Shown: positions 18,497 to 27,056 of the stretch, in pieces
How positions within the stretch are numbered: the stretch's first letter is position 1
Layout of the letters: each line of letters begins with the position of its first letter
DNA from: Pseudoalteromonas gelatinilytica
Lineage (GTDB): Bacteria; Pseudomonadota; Gammaproteobacteria; Enterobacterales; Alteromonadaceae
Direction: 5' to 3'
Length of the DNA: 64,000 nucleotides
NCBI RefSeq assembly: GCF_001641615.1
Contig: NZ_LRRU01000023.1
Location: 1 to 64,000 of the forward strand
Made by a program: the position numbers and the translations under genes
The notes under the pieces: model-generated
Databases searched by the model: none
The model's input: only the letters and a program-made list of their open reading frames with translations
Told to the model about the DNA's origin: nothing

Positions 18497-18828
18497 TTAC
18501 ACCGCTGAGTTTTTGAGTTTATTAAATCGACATCAAGAACGATTGAGAAGTCTCTAGATTATTGATGTCGATTCACTCGGCCATTCGATGGCGTATGTTT
18601 ATCTGCCATAACAACACCTTCATTTGAATATTAACCTCCATAAAACATAAATAAGTAATAATGACGGAGTTTGGGTATTTAAAGAATAATGCTTCATTTA
18701 AGACAGATATACATAATTCAGAAATGGTACACATTGGTACACATTGGTACACATTGGTACACTCTAGCCGTTAAATTCGTGCTTTCATTAAAGTCTCATT
18801 AACATATAAACTCGGCACGGAAGAAAAA
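18497..18828. other. Intergenic region with inverted and direct repeats
   Basis: 332 bp between tniQ and the FnIII gene. A perfect 12-bp inverted repeat (AATCGACATCAA at 18525-18536, TTGATGTCGATT at 18562-18573, 25-nt loop) lies just after tniQ and may be a terminator-like or protein-binding site. Direct repeats follow at 18725-18762. No ORF is supported. Confidence 0.6.
18725..18762. repeat. 10-bp tandem repeat TGGTACACAT x 3.8
   Basis: Four consecutive units (the last one truncated to TGGTACAC) stand about 65 bp upstream of the FnIII gene. The phase of one helical turn would place a bound protein on the same DNA face. It may act as regulator sites or simply be a slippage-prone microsatellite. 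Confidence 0.8.
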
Positions 18829-20169
18829 ATGCAAAGAGCCATGAATAAAGGAATCTTAACAGTTTTGTTACTGATTTTTTCACATCAATTCATACCTGAA
18901 GCAAAAGCTAATTTACAAGCCAACGAAACTCAACAGCGTAATAAATATAAAGCAAAAAATTTTGACCCTAACCGACAAGATAACGTGTTTAAGCGTAAGC
19001 ATCTTAGATTCGACGTCAGTAAGCTTAAAAAACTTAATAAAGAAGATGTCCCAAGCTCTGTCCCTCTCGAAAATAATATACCAGTTTATGAACTCCCAAC
19101 CTCATCTACAGCTTCACTCATCGATTTATACATGGAGAGTCTTGGTATAACAAAAAGGGAATATTTATCTGCCAGCATATCAGACCCTATTCCAGGCACT
19201 GAAGTTATACCTAGCAGCTTATACGTTCAGTATGATCCAATGGCTAATTTAGGTGTAAGAGTAACTTGGGAGCAAGGTTCAGGGTTTTACTATGGGATTA
19301 GATTACAGATTGATGGAACACCCGTAGAAGAAGTGCCATCAATTGCATATGGTGATCCAGAAATTATTTATTTTGGAAAAGGCGCGGGGTTTTCTATATC
19401 TCCTGCTATATCGGGAAACTATTCATTTGATTTACTGGTTTTTGATGAACAAGATAACTTTGTCACCGAATTGAATGCAGCTTCTATATCGGTCTCAGCA
19501 GAAAATTACTTTTTTGAAATCGAACCGTATGAGCCTGAGTCTATTTATACAAGTGACGCCATCACTCTAGATCCAGATAATATAGGGAATAGTGGTGATG
19601 AATATTTAATGACAGCTCAATTAGTATTAAATTGGGATACCTATCAAGGCTTTAATTACCAAACCGACTACTTATACCCAGATGTCACCTATTTTGAACT
19701 GCGGTCCAGTTATGAAGCCAGCTCATTTTCAAATTGGGAAAACATTGGTTATGTCAGTGCTATCCCATTTGATAACTTAGCTTATGGTGATTATACGTTT
19801 GAACTAAGAGCATGTAACCCCTATGGCTGTTCACAAGCGACATCAATAGATGTCACTGTTTATGAACCGCCAGGTTCACCAAACGTCTCTATTAGTTATC
19901 AACCAGGTCAAGCCGGTTTCATAGTGAACTGGTTACACACAACTGGTCATACACCTACAAAGTACTACATACAAGAAAATCCAAATGGAACCGGTTGGGG
20001 TAACTCTGTCGATGTTGGCACGGCTTTAAGTCAGACATTCACCTCAAAACTACCACAAACATATTATTACAGAGTCAAAGCCTGCAACCAAGCTGGGTGC
20101 AGTGTATGGAGTTCATCGTACGCTGTGAGCGTGAAAATTCCGGCTTCACAATGTCCATTAGCACTTTAA
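18829..20169 (+). CDS. Secreted fibronectin type III-like protein upstream of Rhs
   Basis: A 446-residue protein with GGAAG before ATG 18829 (ATG 18841 is an alternative). A Sec signal peptide is visible (MNKGILTVLLLIFSHQFIPEAKA). The rest is beta-rich, with at least two FnIII-like units: one around 250-350 ending DYTFELRACNPYGCSQA, one at the C-terminus ending TYYYRVKACNQAGCSVW. These Y-x-V/L-x-ACN-x-xGCS strings are typical FnIII G-strand repeats of secreted marine proteins. It lies 13 bp before the Rhs gene, so the two form one operon; a role as adhesin or carrier for the Rhs protein is inferred. Confidence 0.8.
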   Translation: MQRAMNKGILTVLLLIFSHQFIPEAKANLQANETQQRNKYKAKNFDPNRQDNVFKRKHLRFDVSKLKKLNKEDVPSSVPLENNIPVYELPTSSTASLIDLYMESLGITKREYLSASISDPIPGTEVIPSSLYVQYDPMANLGVRVTWEQGSGFYYGIRLQIDGTPVEEVPSIAYGDPEIIYFGKGAGFSISPAISGNYSFDLLVFDEQDNFVTELNAASISVSAENYFFEIEPYEPESIYTSDAITLDPDNIGNSGDEYLMTAQLVLNWDTYQGFNYQTDYLYPDVTYFELRSSYEASSFSNWENIGYVSAIPFDNLAYGDYTFELRACNPYGCSQATSIDVTVYEPPGSPNVSISYQPGQAGFIVNWLHTTGHTPTKYYIQENPNGTGWGNSVDVGTALSQTFTSKLPQTYYYRVKACNQAGCSVWSSSYAVSVKIPASQCPLAL

Positions 20170-20182
20170 GGAAGTACAGCTT

Positions 20183-23100
20183 ATGAAAAAAATATTTAAA
20201 TTAGGAATAATCAGTACAGGGCTTGTCGGTGCTATTTTTTCCACAGAAAGTGAAGCTAGAATTTCGACACAATGTCGAGATACGACCGTGATAGTCACCC
20301 AGAATGGAATTTCTTACAGCAGTACTAGTCTGACGTGCTGGAATAATTATATTCCTGACTTTGATGGAGCAGGCAGAGGCTCTAGAGGGAATACAAGTGG
20401 TGCAGGAGGGGGCAGTCACTCAGGCTCTGCATCAAATGACTCCAGTGATAGTGAACGTCAAGAAGGTGAAGGAGACAAAGGGCTATGTGCAGGTAATCCT
20501 ATCGTAATTGCATCTGGAAATAAAATTCAGCCAGAAATAGACTTTATTGGTGCCGGTGGTTTCCCTCTGACGATTGAAAAGAATTATAATCATTTTGCTG
20601 AACGTACGGGAGTGTTTGGTAAAATGTGGTTGAGTAGTTTCGACTATAAATTGCTTTATACTGATACAACTGTTTGCACTATTGATCCTGAAGGTATCCC
20701 TACACCTGGATGCTGGGAAGGGTTTCCATCACAACCAGACACAAATGCTATAATCACAGTACTGAAACCAGATGGAGGAAAACGCGTTTTTCAACCTAGT
20801 GGCACTCAATATGAATGGCATGATAATGATTTTAAAGATGGAGCGAAAATTACTTTCAGTAATAATCACTTTACTCTGCAAGAAATAAATGGACTAGTTG
20901 AGGTTTATAATGACCAAGGGCAAGTTTTAACCCGCACTACCCCCGCAGGTCAAGTTCATACTTACGAATACACTAATGACCTACCAACTAAAGTTAGCTC
21001 ATCAAACGGTAGTTACTTAAACTTAGAGTATAGTCTAGGGCGTGTCACTAAAGTGACAGACAGTAAAAATAATAGTTACGTGTATGAATATTCTAGCGGG
21101 AAGCTGTCAAAACAAACCATGCCTGATGGCTCGTATAAACAGTTTTATTACACCGATAGCAATAACCCTAATGCGTTAACTCAAATAAGAGTAAATGGTG
21201 AGGTGTACGCAACATTCACTTATGACCCAATTACGGGCAAGGCTCTCTCTAGTGCTCACGGAGCTGACGCAAATATAGAAAGGTTCTCATTTGCTTACTC
21301 TTCGAATAAAACAACGGTAACCAATCCGCTGGGATTAGTTACCGATTACGACTATATAAAAATTAACAATAAAAAAAGGTTATCATCGGTCAGTCGCCAA
21401 GATGCAACGTATTGTGCTTCAGCGAACCAGCAGTACACTTATGATACTAATGGATTTGAAGATAAGGTAACCGATTGGCAAGGGCGTGTAACAGATTATG
21501 ACTTCAATGATGAAGGGCAGCTTAATTCTGTTACGGAAGCTTTTGATACGCCCGATGCAATTCAAACGAATTATACTTGGCACTCAACATTCAAACACTT
21601 AAAAACCAAGATTGAAACACCCTCCTTACGTACAGAGTTCGACTATGATGATAAGCAGCGTATTAAAAATATTACTCAGACTGATTTGATTTATGACGGT
21701 GTCCGAACGACTACTATGACGTACACCGAATATGTAAATGGTGCCGTAAAGAGCATGACAATCAACGGCCCTAGAACAGATGTGAATGACATCACTACTA
21801 TTTATTTCAACGAGCAAGGTTTTATCACCAAGGAAGTCGATGCGATAGGCAATGAATCTACTTACGATAGCTTTGATGAGAATGGTAATATTCTTTCTGA
21901 AACGGCCCCTAATGGATTAGTTACAACGTATACATATAACATCAACAATCAATTAGAAGCTATCAGACTAGGAAGCCGTGCATCGTCGACCTTCACTTAT
22001 AATGCACTCGGTCAACTAGATAAAGTTACTTCACCAGGAGGTGCATATATAGACCGCAGCTTCGATGATGGGTATAGAGCAATAGGCATCACTGACAACA
22101 GCGGTGCAACCCAATCGTATACGTATGACACCATGAGTAACCCCGAGGAAGTACGGTACAAATCCGGCGGTACGACCTATTATATTGGCAGTACCTCATA
22201 CGATGAACTGGGTCGAGTACGCTTAATGGAAGGTCAAAACGGTCAAAGCCAAACCATTGTTTACTATTCCGATGGCAATGTTAAAGATATTACAGACGCA
22301 AAAGGTAATAAGACTAGCTATACTTACGACAGTCTTGGCCGATTGAAAACGACCACGGATGCGTTAATGAATGTCACAAGCTATGGTTATAACCAGCAAG
22401 GGTTACTGACGTCGGTGACGGATGCTAATGGTAACACAACGTCATACCTCTATGACGGCTTTGGTCAGTTAGTTTCACAAACAAGTCCTGATACAGGGAC
22501 TACCACATTCGAATATGATAAAGCTGGGAACTTAATAGAAAAAGTTGATGCTAAAGGCACTGTTACAAGATATCAGTACGATACCCTAAACCGTCAAACT
22601 CTCGTGATTTCAGGTTTTGAAATGCAACAAAGTGTATATGATTCGAATGGAGACATCGGTTACTTGGCTGGTGTTGCTACGAGTGATAGCTGCTCCGCAT
22701 ATACCTATAATACTTATGGCGAGATAACGACTCAAAGCGAGCATATCGAAAATCAACTGAGTACTGTTCAATATAAGCCGGATAGTTTCGGTAGATTAAG
22801 TGAGATGACTTATCCAAGTGGTAATAAGGTTACGTACCATTACAATAGTATAAATAAAGTGAGTGCTATTACGGCAGTAATCGGTGGCGTAAGTAAAACT
22901 ATCTTATCGAATATAACGTACAAACCATTTGGGCCAGCTACAGCTTGGTCATATGGAAACAGCTTAGCGCATACAATGAATTTTGATTTAGATTATAGAC
23001 TTACGGAAATTACAACGGCTGGTAAGCAGAGCTTAGAATTCGGCTATGATTCGGCAGATAATATTGACTCAATTTTTAATACATACAACCCGAATTACTC

Positions 23101-24208
23101 ACATACTTTTTCTCATACCGATTTATATCAATTAGAAACTATCTCGAGTGATGCTTACAGTAACGACTATAACTATGATGAAGTTGGTAATCGGCTTTCT
23201 AATGGCATAAATAGCTACACCTACTTTAGCGGCTCGAATCGAGTCAAAAAAGTCGGTGTGAATTATTATAATTATGATTTAAATGGTAATGTCGTCAGTA
23301 ACAGTAATAAAACATACCGCTATGATGGTCTTAATCGCATGGAAAGTGTCACCAAAGGAAGTGTGACTACGGAGTATGGTTATAACTTAGCCAACCTAAG
23401 GGTTTATAAAAAGTCACCTGAAGCAACAGAACGTTATATTTATGATGTAAATGGGAGACTACTAGCAGAGCCTGACTCCGAAAAAGAATATATTTATCTC
23501 AATGCTCAAGTTGTAGCGTATATACTTAATAACCAACTTTATTACGTCCATAGCGACCAATTGGGCCGACCAGAGTTAATTACAGATACTAATCAATCAG
23601 TTGTATGGCGCGCTAATCTTAAAGCGTTTGACAGAACGGTTAAAAGCAGTTCAATAGGTGAGTTTAATATAGGCTTTCCAGGGCAGTACTATGACAGTGA
23701 ATCAGGGCTTTGGTACAACATCAATCGTTATTACGACCCAGAAACGGGACGCTATACTCAATCTGACCCAATTGGATTGCTTGGTGGTATGAATACTTAT
23801 GCTTATGTAGGTGGTAATCCTATCTCAAGAATAGACCCGTTAGGTCTTGCTCAAATATGCAAAAGGCCCCTTTCATTTGCTGGGGATTTTCAAACTAGTG
23901 GAGCAACAGGTCTAGACTTAGGTGTTTTCCACGAACATATCTTTTCCGAAGATGGTACTGGAGATAACTGGGGTTATACTAAAGGTGGTTTATTTGATGA
24001 CAGCAAAAATAAAAGCAAATATCAATGTGATGCCAAGAGTTATGATGATGATCTAATTCGAGATGCAGTGAATGATGTGAAGAAAAATTACCCAAATGAT
24101 GGCTATAATTTTCTTACCAATAACTGCCAAGACTTTGTAACGGATGTAATAAAAAGATATGGACAGCTTGAAATGCTGCAAAACATTATGGGTAAAGGTG
24201 GCAAATAG
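20183..24208 (+). CDS. Secreted Rhs/YD-repeat polymorphic toxin
   Basis: A 1341-residue protein with a Sec signal peptide (MKKIFKLGIISTGLVGAIFS..SEA). A DUF6531-type entry region follows (LCAGNPIVIASGNKIQPEIDF), then roughly 900 residues of YD repeats (YTYDSLGRL, YQYDTLNRQ, YRYDGLNRM) and the Rhs core end GQYYDSESGLWYNINRYYDPETGRY with DPIGL near 1210-1220. The variable C-terminus (about 115 residues) contains FHEHIF and NNCQDFVTDVI, a His plus Cys pattern like permuted papain/LRAT-type toxin domains. The catalytic assignment is inferred. The next gene overlaps or abuts and is the immunity candidate. Confidence 0.9.
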   Translation: MKKIFKLGIISTGLVGAIFSTESEARISTQCRDTTVIVTQNGISYSSTSLTCWNNYIPDFDGAGRGSRGNTSGAGGGSHSGSASNDSSDSERQEGEGDKGLCAGNPIVIASGNKIQPEIDFIGAGGFPLTIEKNYNHFAERTGVFGKMWLSSFDYKLLYTDTTVCTIDPEGIPTPGCWEGFPSQPDTNAIITVLKPDGGKRVFQPSGTQYEWHDNDFKDGAKITFSNNHFTLQEINGLVEVYNDQGQVLTRTTPAGQVHTYEYTNDLPTKVSSSNGSYLNLEYSLGRVTKVTDSKNNSYVYEYSSGKLSKQTMPDGSYKQFYYTDSNNPNALTQIRVNGEVYATFTYDPITGKALSSAHGADANIERFSFAYSSNKTTVTNPLGLVTDYDYIKINNKKRLSSVSRQDATYCASANQQYTYDTNGFEDKVTDWQGRVTDYDFNDEGQLNSVTEAFDTPDAIQTNYTWHSTFKHLKTKIETPSLRTEFDYDDKQRIKNITQTDLIYDGVRTTTMTYTEYVNGAVKSMTINGPRTDVNDITTIYFNEQGFITKEVDAIGNESTYDSFDENGNILSETAPNGLVTTYTYNINNQLEAIRLGSRASSTFTYNALGQLDKVTSPGGAYIDRSFDDGYRAIGITDNSGATQSYTYDTMSNPEEVRYKSGGTTYYIGSTSYDELGRVRLMEGQNGQSQTIVYYSDGNVKDITDAKGNKTSYTYDSLGRLKTTTDALMNVTSYGYNQQGLLTSVTDANGNTTSYLYDGFGQLVSQTSPDTGTTTFEYDKAGNLIEKVDAKGTVTRYQYDTLNRQTLVISGFEMQQSVYDSNGDIGYLAGVATSDSCSAYTYNTYGEITTQSEHIENQLSTVQYKPDSFGRLSEMTYPSGNKVTYHYNSINKVSAITAVIGGVSKTILSNITYKPFGPATAWSYGNSLAHTMNFDLDYRLTEITTAGKQSLEFGYDSADNIDSIFNTYNPNYSHTFSHTDLYQLETISSDAYSNDYNYDEVGNRLSNGINSYTYFSGSNRVKKVGVNYYNYDLNGNVVSNSNKTYRYDGLNRMESVTKGSVTTEYGYNLANLRVYKKSPEATERYIYDVNGRLLAEPDSEKEYIYLNAQVVAYILNNQLYYVHSDQLGRPELITDTNQSVVWRANLKAFDRTVKSSSIGEFNIGFPGQYYDSESGLWYNINRYYDPETGRYTQSDPIGLLGGMNTYAYVGGNPISRIDPLGLAQICKRPLSFAGDFQTSGATGLDLGVFHEHIFSEDGTGDNWGYTKGGLFDDSKNKSKYQCDAKSYDDDLIRDAVNDVKKNYPNDGYNFLTNNCQDFVTDVIKRYGQLEMLQNIMGKGGK

Positions 24209-24210
24209 TG

Positions 24211-24513
24211 ATGAGCAACAAACTGGTAAAGCATATGGGTATGCTTGCATTAATTGCTTTAATTTATCTGATGTTCTTATGCTCACTTGATCTTGTATTT
24301 GTATTATTACTAGAACAGAAACAAGGTTGGTACAATAGTTTAGTGCTACTAATTTTTACATTACCATTTGTTATGAGTTTCTACGTTTACAAAAAAGTAA
24401 GTACTTCAATTGCCTTTTTATTAGCAACCTTTATATGCGGCCTGTTAATAAGTTACGTAGAGCTTATGTGGGTTTCAATTGAGTTCCATACTTTAATTGG
24501 GGGAGATATATAG
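24211..24513 (+). CDS. Putative membrane immunity protein for the Rhs toxin
   Basis: About 100 residues. ATG 24211 follows the Rhs stop by 2 bases; GTG 24208 would overlap it. Three to four hydrophobic helices fill the protein (MLALIALIYLMFLCSLDLVFVLLL, SLVLLIFTLPFVMSFYVY, IAFLLATFICGLLISYVELMWV). Position immediately after the variable toxin tip is the standard place for the cognate immunity gene. A membrane immunity protein suggests the toxin acts at or across the inner membrane. The family is not recognised. Confidence 0.7.
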   Translation: MSNKLVKHMGMLALIALIYLMFLCSLDLVFVLLLEQKQGWYNSLVLLIFTLPFVMSFYVYKKVSTSIAFLLATFICGLLISYVELMWVSIEFHTLIGGDI

Positions 24514-24541
24514 CTACTCCTTTTTAGCCTAGAAGTCATAG

Positions 24542-24567
24542 AAAGCCAGCACTGCTGGCTTTTCTTT
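24542..24567 (+). terminator. Rho-independent terminator of the Rhs operon
   Basis: AAAGCCAGC-ACT-GCTGGCTTTTCTTTT: a 9-bp stem with a 3-nt loop and a T-rich tail, 29 bp after the immunity gene. Confidence 0.88.
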
Positions 24568-24628
24568 TGCCTAAACCTACCAACAAAAAGTTCTGCTACT
24601 AATGCCCTTTGGTTTGGTGCCAAAATTT

Positions 24629-24945
24629 CTAATGGGCAACAAGTGATGATGGATTGTTTAAAATTTTAATTTGCTCAGGTGAAAATCCGTGGCGTAACAG
24701 TTCAAAATCGTCTAAATCGATGATTGCTTTTTTCCTTTACCAATGAGTTGATAATGTGAATGGCTGGATGTTAACACCTGATGAGCTTTAAGATCTCTCC
24801 ACACGATCCGTGATGTAGTCACGTAGTCCCCTCCATAAAAGCGAAAAGTTTGGTCCTCTTGCACGGTCCCGTATAACACTTCACCGACCAATTGTTCCCC
24901 ATCCATAACCGCAACAATATACCAATTTTTTACGGTGGTATTCAT
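24629..24945 (-). CDS. Small protein with possible -1 programmed frameshift
   Basis: The 0-frame product begins at ATG 24945 (MNTTVKNWYIVAV), is beta-rich, and stops at 24712 after about 77 residues. Eleven to five codons before that stop lies A AAA AAG (24733-24727), in the correct phase for -1 slippage. The -1 frame then reads 32 more codons (IIDLDDFELLRHGFSPEQI..) to a stop at 24629. This extension has a protein-like composition and no start codon of its own. Either the gene uses programmed frameshifting to make a ~105-residue product or one A was gained in a homopolymer. The family is not identified. Confidence 0.55.
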
Positions 24946-24954
24946 AAGCCACAA

Positions 24955-25272
24955 CTCAATTTATTTGATGGCCTATGATAGAAAAATCTGGGTTAATAAC
25001 ATAACCGAAGCGTGGGTCTAATCCTGACTATTACCATAGTAAAGTGCTAACGAATAAGCAGAATACTGGTAACGTTTATTCAGAATATTGGAAACAGGAG
25101 AACAGATTTTGCAGCCTCTAGCTATTCAAACTATTAAAGTCACACCTTTAATATGCATCAAAAAGCCCTACATTACTATATAGTAACAACATAGTTAAAT
25201 GATACTATATAGTAACTTAATCTATGCCTTATTATGATATAGTAACAAGAAAGAAGCGTTATAGGTGCACCT
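24955..25272. promoter_or_regulatory. Operator/promoter region of the Xre regulator
   Basis: A perfect 14-bp palindrome TTACTATATAGTAA at 25173-25186, a second palindrome TACTATATAGTA at 25203-25214, and a half site TATAGTAAC at 25238-25246 lie within 100 bp upstream of the Xre gene. They overlap AT-rich promoter-like sequence and are the obvious autorepression operators. The remaining part (24955-25160) holds no recognisable feature. Confidence 0.75.
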
Positions 25273-25683
25273 ATGAAACTGTATGACGGTGAAAAATTAA
25301 AAAATGCACGTAAATCGAAAGGACTTACTCAAGAAAAAGTGTCAGAAGTTCTTAATATTGGTCGTAGGCAAATATCACAAATGGAAAATGGCATCTTTGA
25401 TGGTGGAATTAAGTACCTTCTTAAATATTTATCACTATTAAATTTAGAATTAAGCATCACGCAGGGTAAAAGCGGATGGGATAACATTGACAGTACTTGG
25501 CCTACTACTTTTGAAGAAAATGACTCGCTACAAGATCCATTTGCTTCAAATAACCAAGCAAGTGGAAAACCTGCAACATCAACTATCGCCAGGTCAAATT
25601 TACCTCGAATCACCACAGACTTTACGATGCTAAACAAAGAAATAGACTCAATGTTCAATGATGAAGGTAATAAAAATGAATAA
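25273..25683 (+). CDS. Xre/HipB-like transcriptional regulator
   Basis: A 136-residue protein with an N-terminal helix-turn-helix (LKNARKSKGLTQEKVSEVLNIGRRQISQMENG, residues 8-40) of the HipB/Cro type. The C-terminal half is polar and likely disordered (NNQASGKPATSTIARSNLPR). HipB-type antitoxins normally precede hipA, yet no kinase gene follows, so it is either an orphan regulator or what remains of a toxin-antitoxin pair. Palindromic operators upstream suggest autoregulation. Confidence 0.85.
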   Translation: MKLYDGEKLKNARKSKGLTQEKVSEVLNIGRRQISQMENGIFDGGIKYLLKYLSLLNLELSITQGKSGWDNIDSTWPTTFEENDSLQDPFASNNQASGKPATSTIARSNLPRITTDFTMLNKEIDSMFNDEGNKNE

Positions 25684-26085
25684 TGATGTGTCACGATACT
25701 CAAATAAAATATTCTGTATACGTGTTTATCTCCTCTCATGGAAGTTTAAGTATAAACCAACCTTCGAGTGTAATAATTTCTATAACTCTCCAGAGCGCAC
25801 ATGCGACTAGCACCTGACAAGTGAAAGTGTTAATTGCTCAGATCCCCCAAACAATAAAGGTATACAGCCTTTATGTATCTGTTGAATTTGAGGTACATCA
25901 TTAACTATGATTCGGTAGCCAGTCAAAATCACCGTCACCAAAGCCCTATTTTTGGGCCACTTCACCTGTTTATGTGCGCTACAAACCACTTGACCAGTAA
26001 CTGGCTTCATATGTAGCATACAAGTTCGATAATCGAGTACAACGCCGATACTCTGCTCAGTAACGCCAGTTGGTTAGTGTTTTAT
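25684..26085. other. Gene-poor remnant sequence
   Basis: No convincing gene. A 70-codon minus-strand frame (25807-26019; contains YRIIVNDVPQIQQIHKG) has protein-like composition but no recognisable family or ribosome site, so it may be a gene fragment. A hipA-like partner for the upstream regulator was looked for and not found. Confidence 0.4.
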
Positions 26086-26257
26086 GAATCTCATTTTGAA
26101 CGCCAATTTTATAAGGGATCTCAAATTGAGTGGCAATTTCTTATTTTCTCGAATCTTCAACTCTTTGAATCCAAATAATAGTAGCTGCCTGAGATTCTCA
26201 AATTATGTGGCAATCGCCATGCCTGGCGATTGCCACTCAAAATGAGAATCTCAGGCA
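26086..26257. repeat. Fused ends of an IS21-type element with 72-bp palindrome
   Basis: Four copies of a TCTCAnnnTTGAGTGGCAAT-like motif occur: direct copies near 26089, 26119 and 26193 and an inverted copy at 26226-26249. Multiple subterminal copies of such a motif are typical of IS21-family transposase sites. The last two form a 34-bp inverted repeat with only a few mismatches around a 4-nt loop (26186-26257). No istA/istB remains, so this is a remnant or a miniature derivative. Confidence 0.6.
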
Positions 26258-26487
26258 CGATGAGATTTTGATAAAATAGTAACACCAATGCAGAGCCATT
26301 ATTTATCGATGTTAGAAGTTCGAGTTACAGAAGCCTTTGGCTAAATGATCTCTAACGAAAAGCTATGAAATGGTGCTGAAAAAGTTTGTTTGATGATTTT
26401 AATGCTACGTAATTAACATATTCTGGAGAGACGGCCTTTTGCCATTTGCGGTCATTAGGCCATCATTGAGTGCGAGCAGACGTTGAC

Positions 26488-26516
26488 TTTATCTGGACAA
26501 AAATGTTTAGAGTATT
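26488..26516. repeat. Right half of non-coding repeat copy E
   Basis: TCTGGACAAAAATG-TTTAGAGTATT matches copy B (TCTGGACAAAAGCGCGTTATAGTATT) and copy D (AGACAAATATGCGTTAGAG). The left half of this copy is probably 12640-12711, across the mobile composite. Confidence 0.5.
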
Positions 26517-26539
26517 TATTTGGTAGCTCAACACTAAGA

Positions 26540-26615
26540 GGCTGGTAATGCAGGGCATAAACTTGTGTAGCGAAGCGAAACTGAGCCAAGCGTTAGCAGT
26601 CACACCTTAATTGGA
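26540..26615 (-). repeat. attC site, partial
   Basis: AATTGGATTGTTATG at the right end and GAGCCAAGCGTTAG / GGCTGG arms; the left R box is not clear. It belongs to the lipoprotein cassette at 26625. Confidence 0.5.
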
Positions 26616-26624
26616 TTGTTATGT

Positions 26625-26948
26625 TTAATCACTAGGGCTAATGACACCCAAATTAAATTTATCCATTTCTTCTGGGTAATTAATTACAGTTGAATAAACC
26701 AAAGTTCCATTACAGCTTACTGTTACTTTATAAATATCGCTTCTAGATAATACCGTAAATCCTTCATTGAATTTTCCACTTACATCTCGGGTATAAAAGT
26801 TATGAATGATTTCGGCATCATTGGGGATTAATGAAAGCAAACAGTCTCCTTCTACTTCACCCGAAATAGAAACAACATTTTCACCTATTAATAATAATGA
26901 GCATCCGGAAACGAACCCAACACAAACGAGAATACAATATCGAATCAT
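26625..26948 (-). CDS. Small lipoprotein (cassette)
   Basis: 107 residues with a lipoprotein signal: ILVCVGFVSGC, lipobox Cys at residue 16. The mature part is beta-rich with a carboxypeptidase-regulatory-like pattern (VSGKFNEGFTVLSRSDIYKVTVSCNG). It probably sits in the outer or inner membrane facing the periplasm. The family is not recognised. It is a one-gene cassette. Confidence 0.75.
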   Translation of the reverse strand: MIRYCILVCVGFVSGCSLLLIGENVVSISGEVEGDCLLSLIPNDAEIIHNFYTRDVSGKFNEGFTVLSRSDIYKVTVSCNGTLVYSTVINYPEEMDKFNLGVISPSD

Positions 26949-26956
26949 AAATTAAA

Positions 26957-27056
26957 CATAATGCCATAATAAACAGCGCAAAATATCAGGCTAAACTAAG
27001 CGAAGAATGAGCGCAACCCCGCTGTTCTATGTCCATTGTTTAATTAATTTGTTCTG
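26957..27056 (-). repeat. attC site
   Basis: CATAATGCC to AATTTGTTCTG with the common interior GGCTAAACTAAGCGAAGAATGAGCGC. R boxes are degenerate. Confidence 0.65.

Larger units (their letters stand above)
12712..26487 (+). mobile_element. Tn7-like composite insertion (borders approximate)
   Basis: Contains tnsABC-tniQ near the left border and Rhs toxin/immunity, small genes, a Xre regulator and IS21-type fused ends as possible cargo to the right. This matches Tn7 architecture, where tnsA lies next to one end and cargo lies beyond the target selector. The flanks (..TTTTGGGGCA at 12711 and TCTGGACAAAAATGTTTAGAG from 26490) look like two halves of one non-coding repeat. Terminal repeats are not proven, so a smaller transposon ending near 18.8 kb plus separate insertions is also possible. 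Confidence 0.5.

Noticed and set aside
18725..18762. TGGTACACAT repeats as plasmid iterons or a replication origin
   Set aside because: No Rep gene, no DnaA boxes and no AT-rich unwinding region beside them.
24712..24945. Treating the 77-residue product as an ordinary complete gene
   Set aside because: The slippery heptamer and the start-less continuing frame make a longer product or a frameshift mutation more likely; both are recorded.
25684..26085. Remnant of hipA after the HipB-like regulator
   Set aside because: None of the frames shows the HipA kinase motifs.
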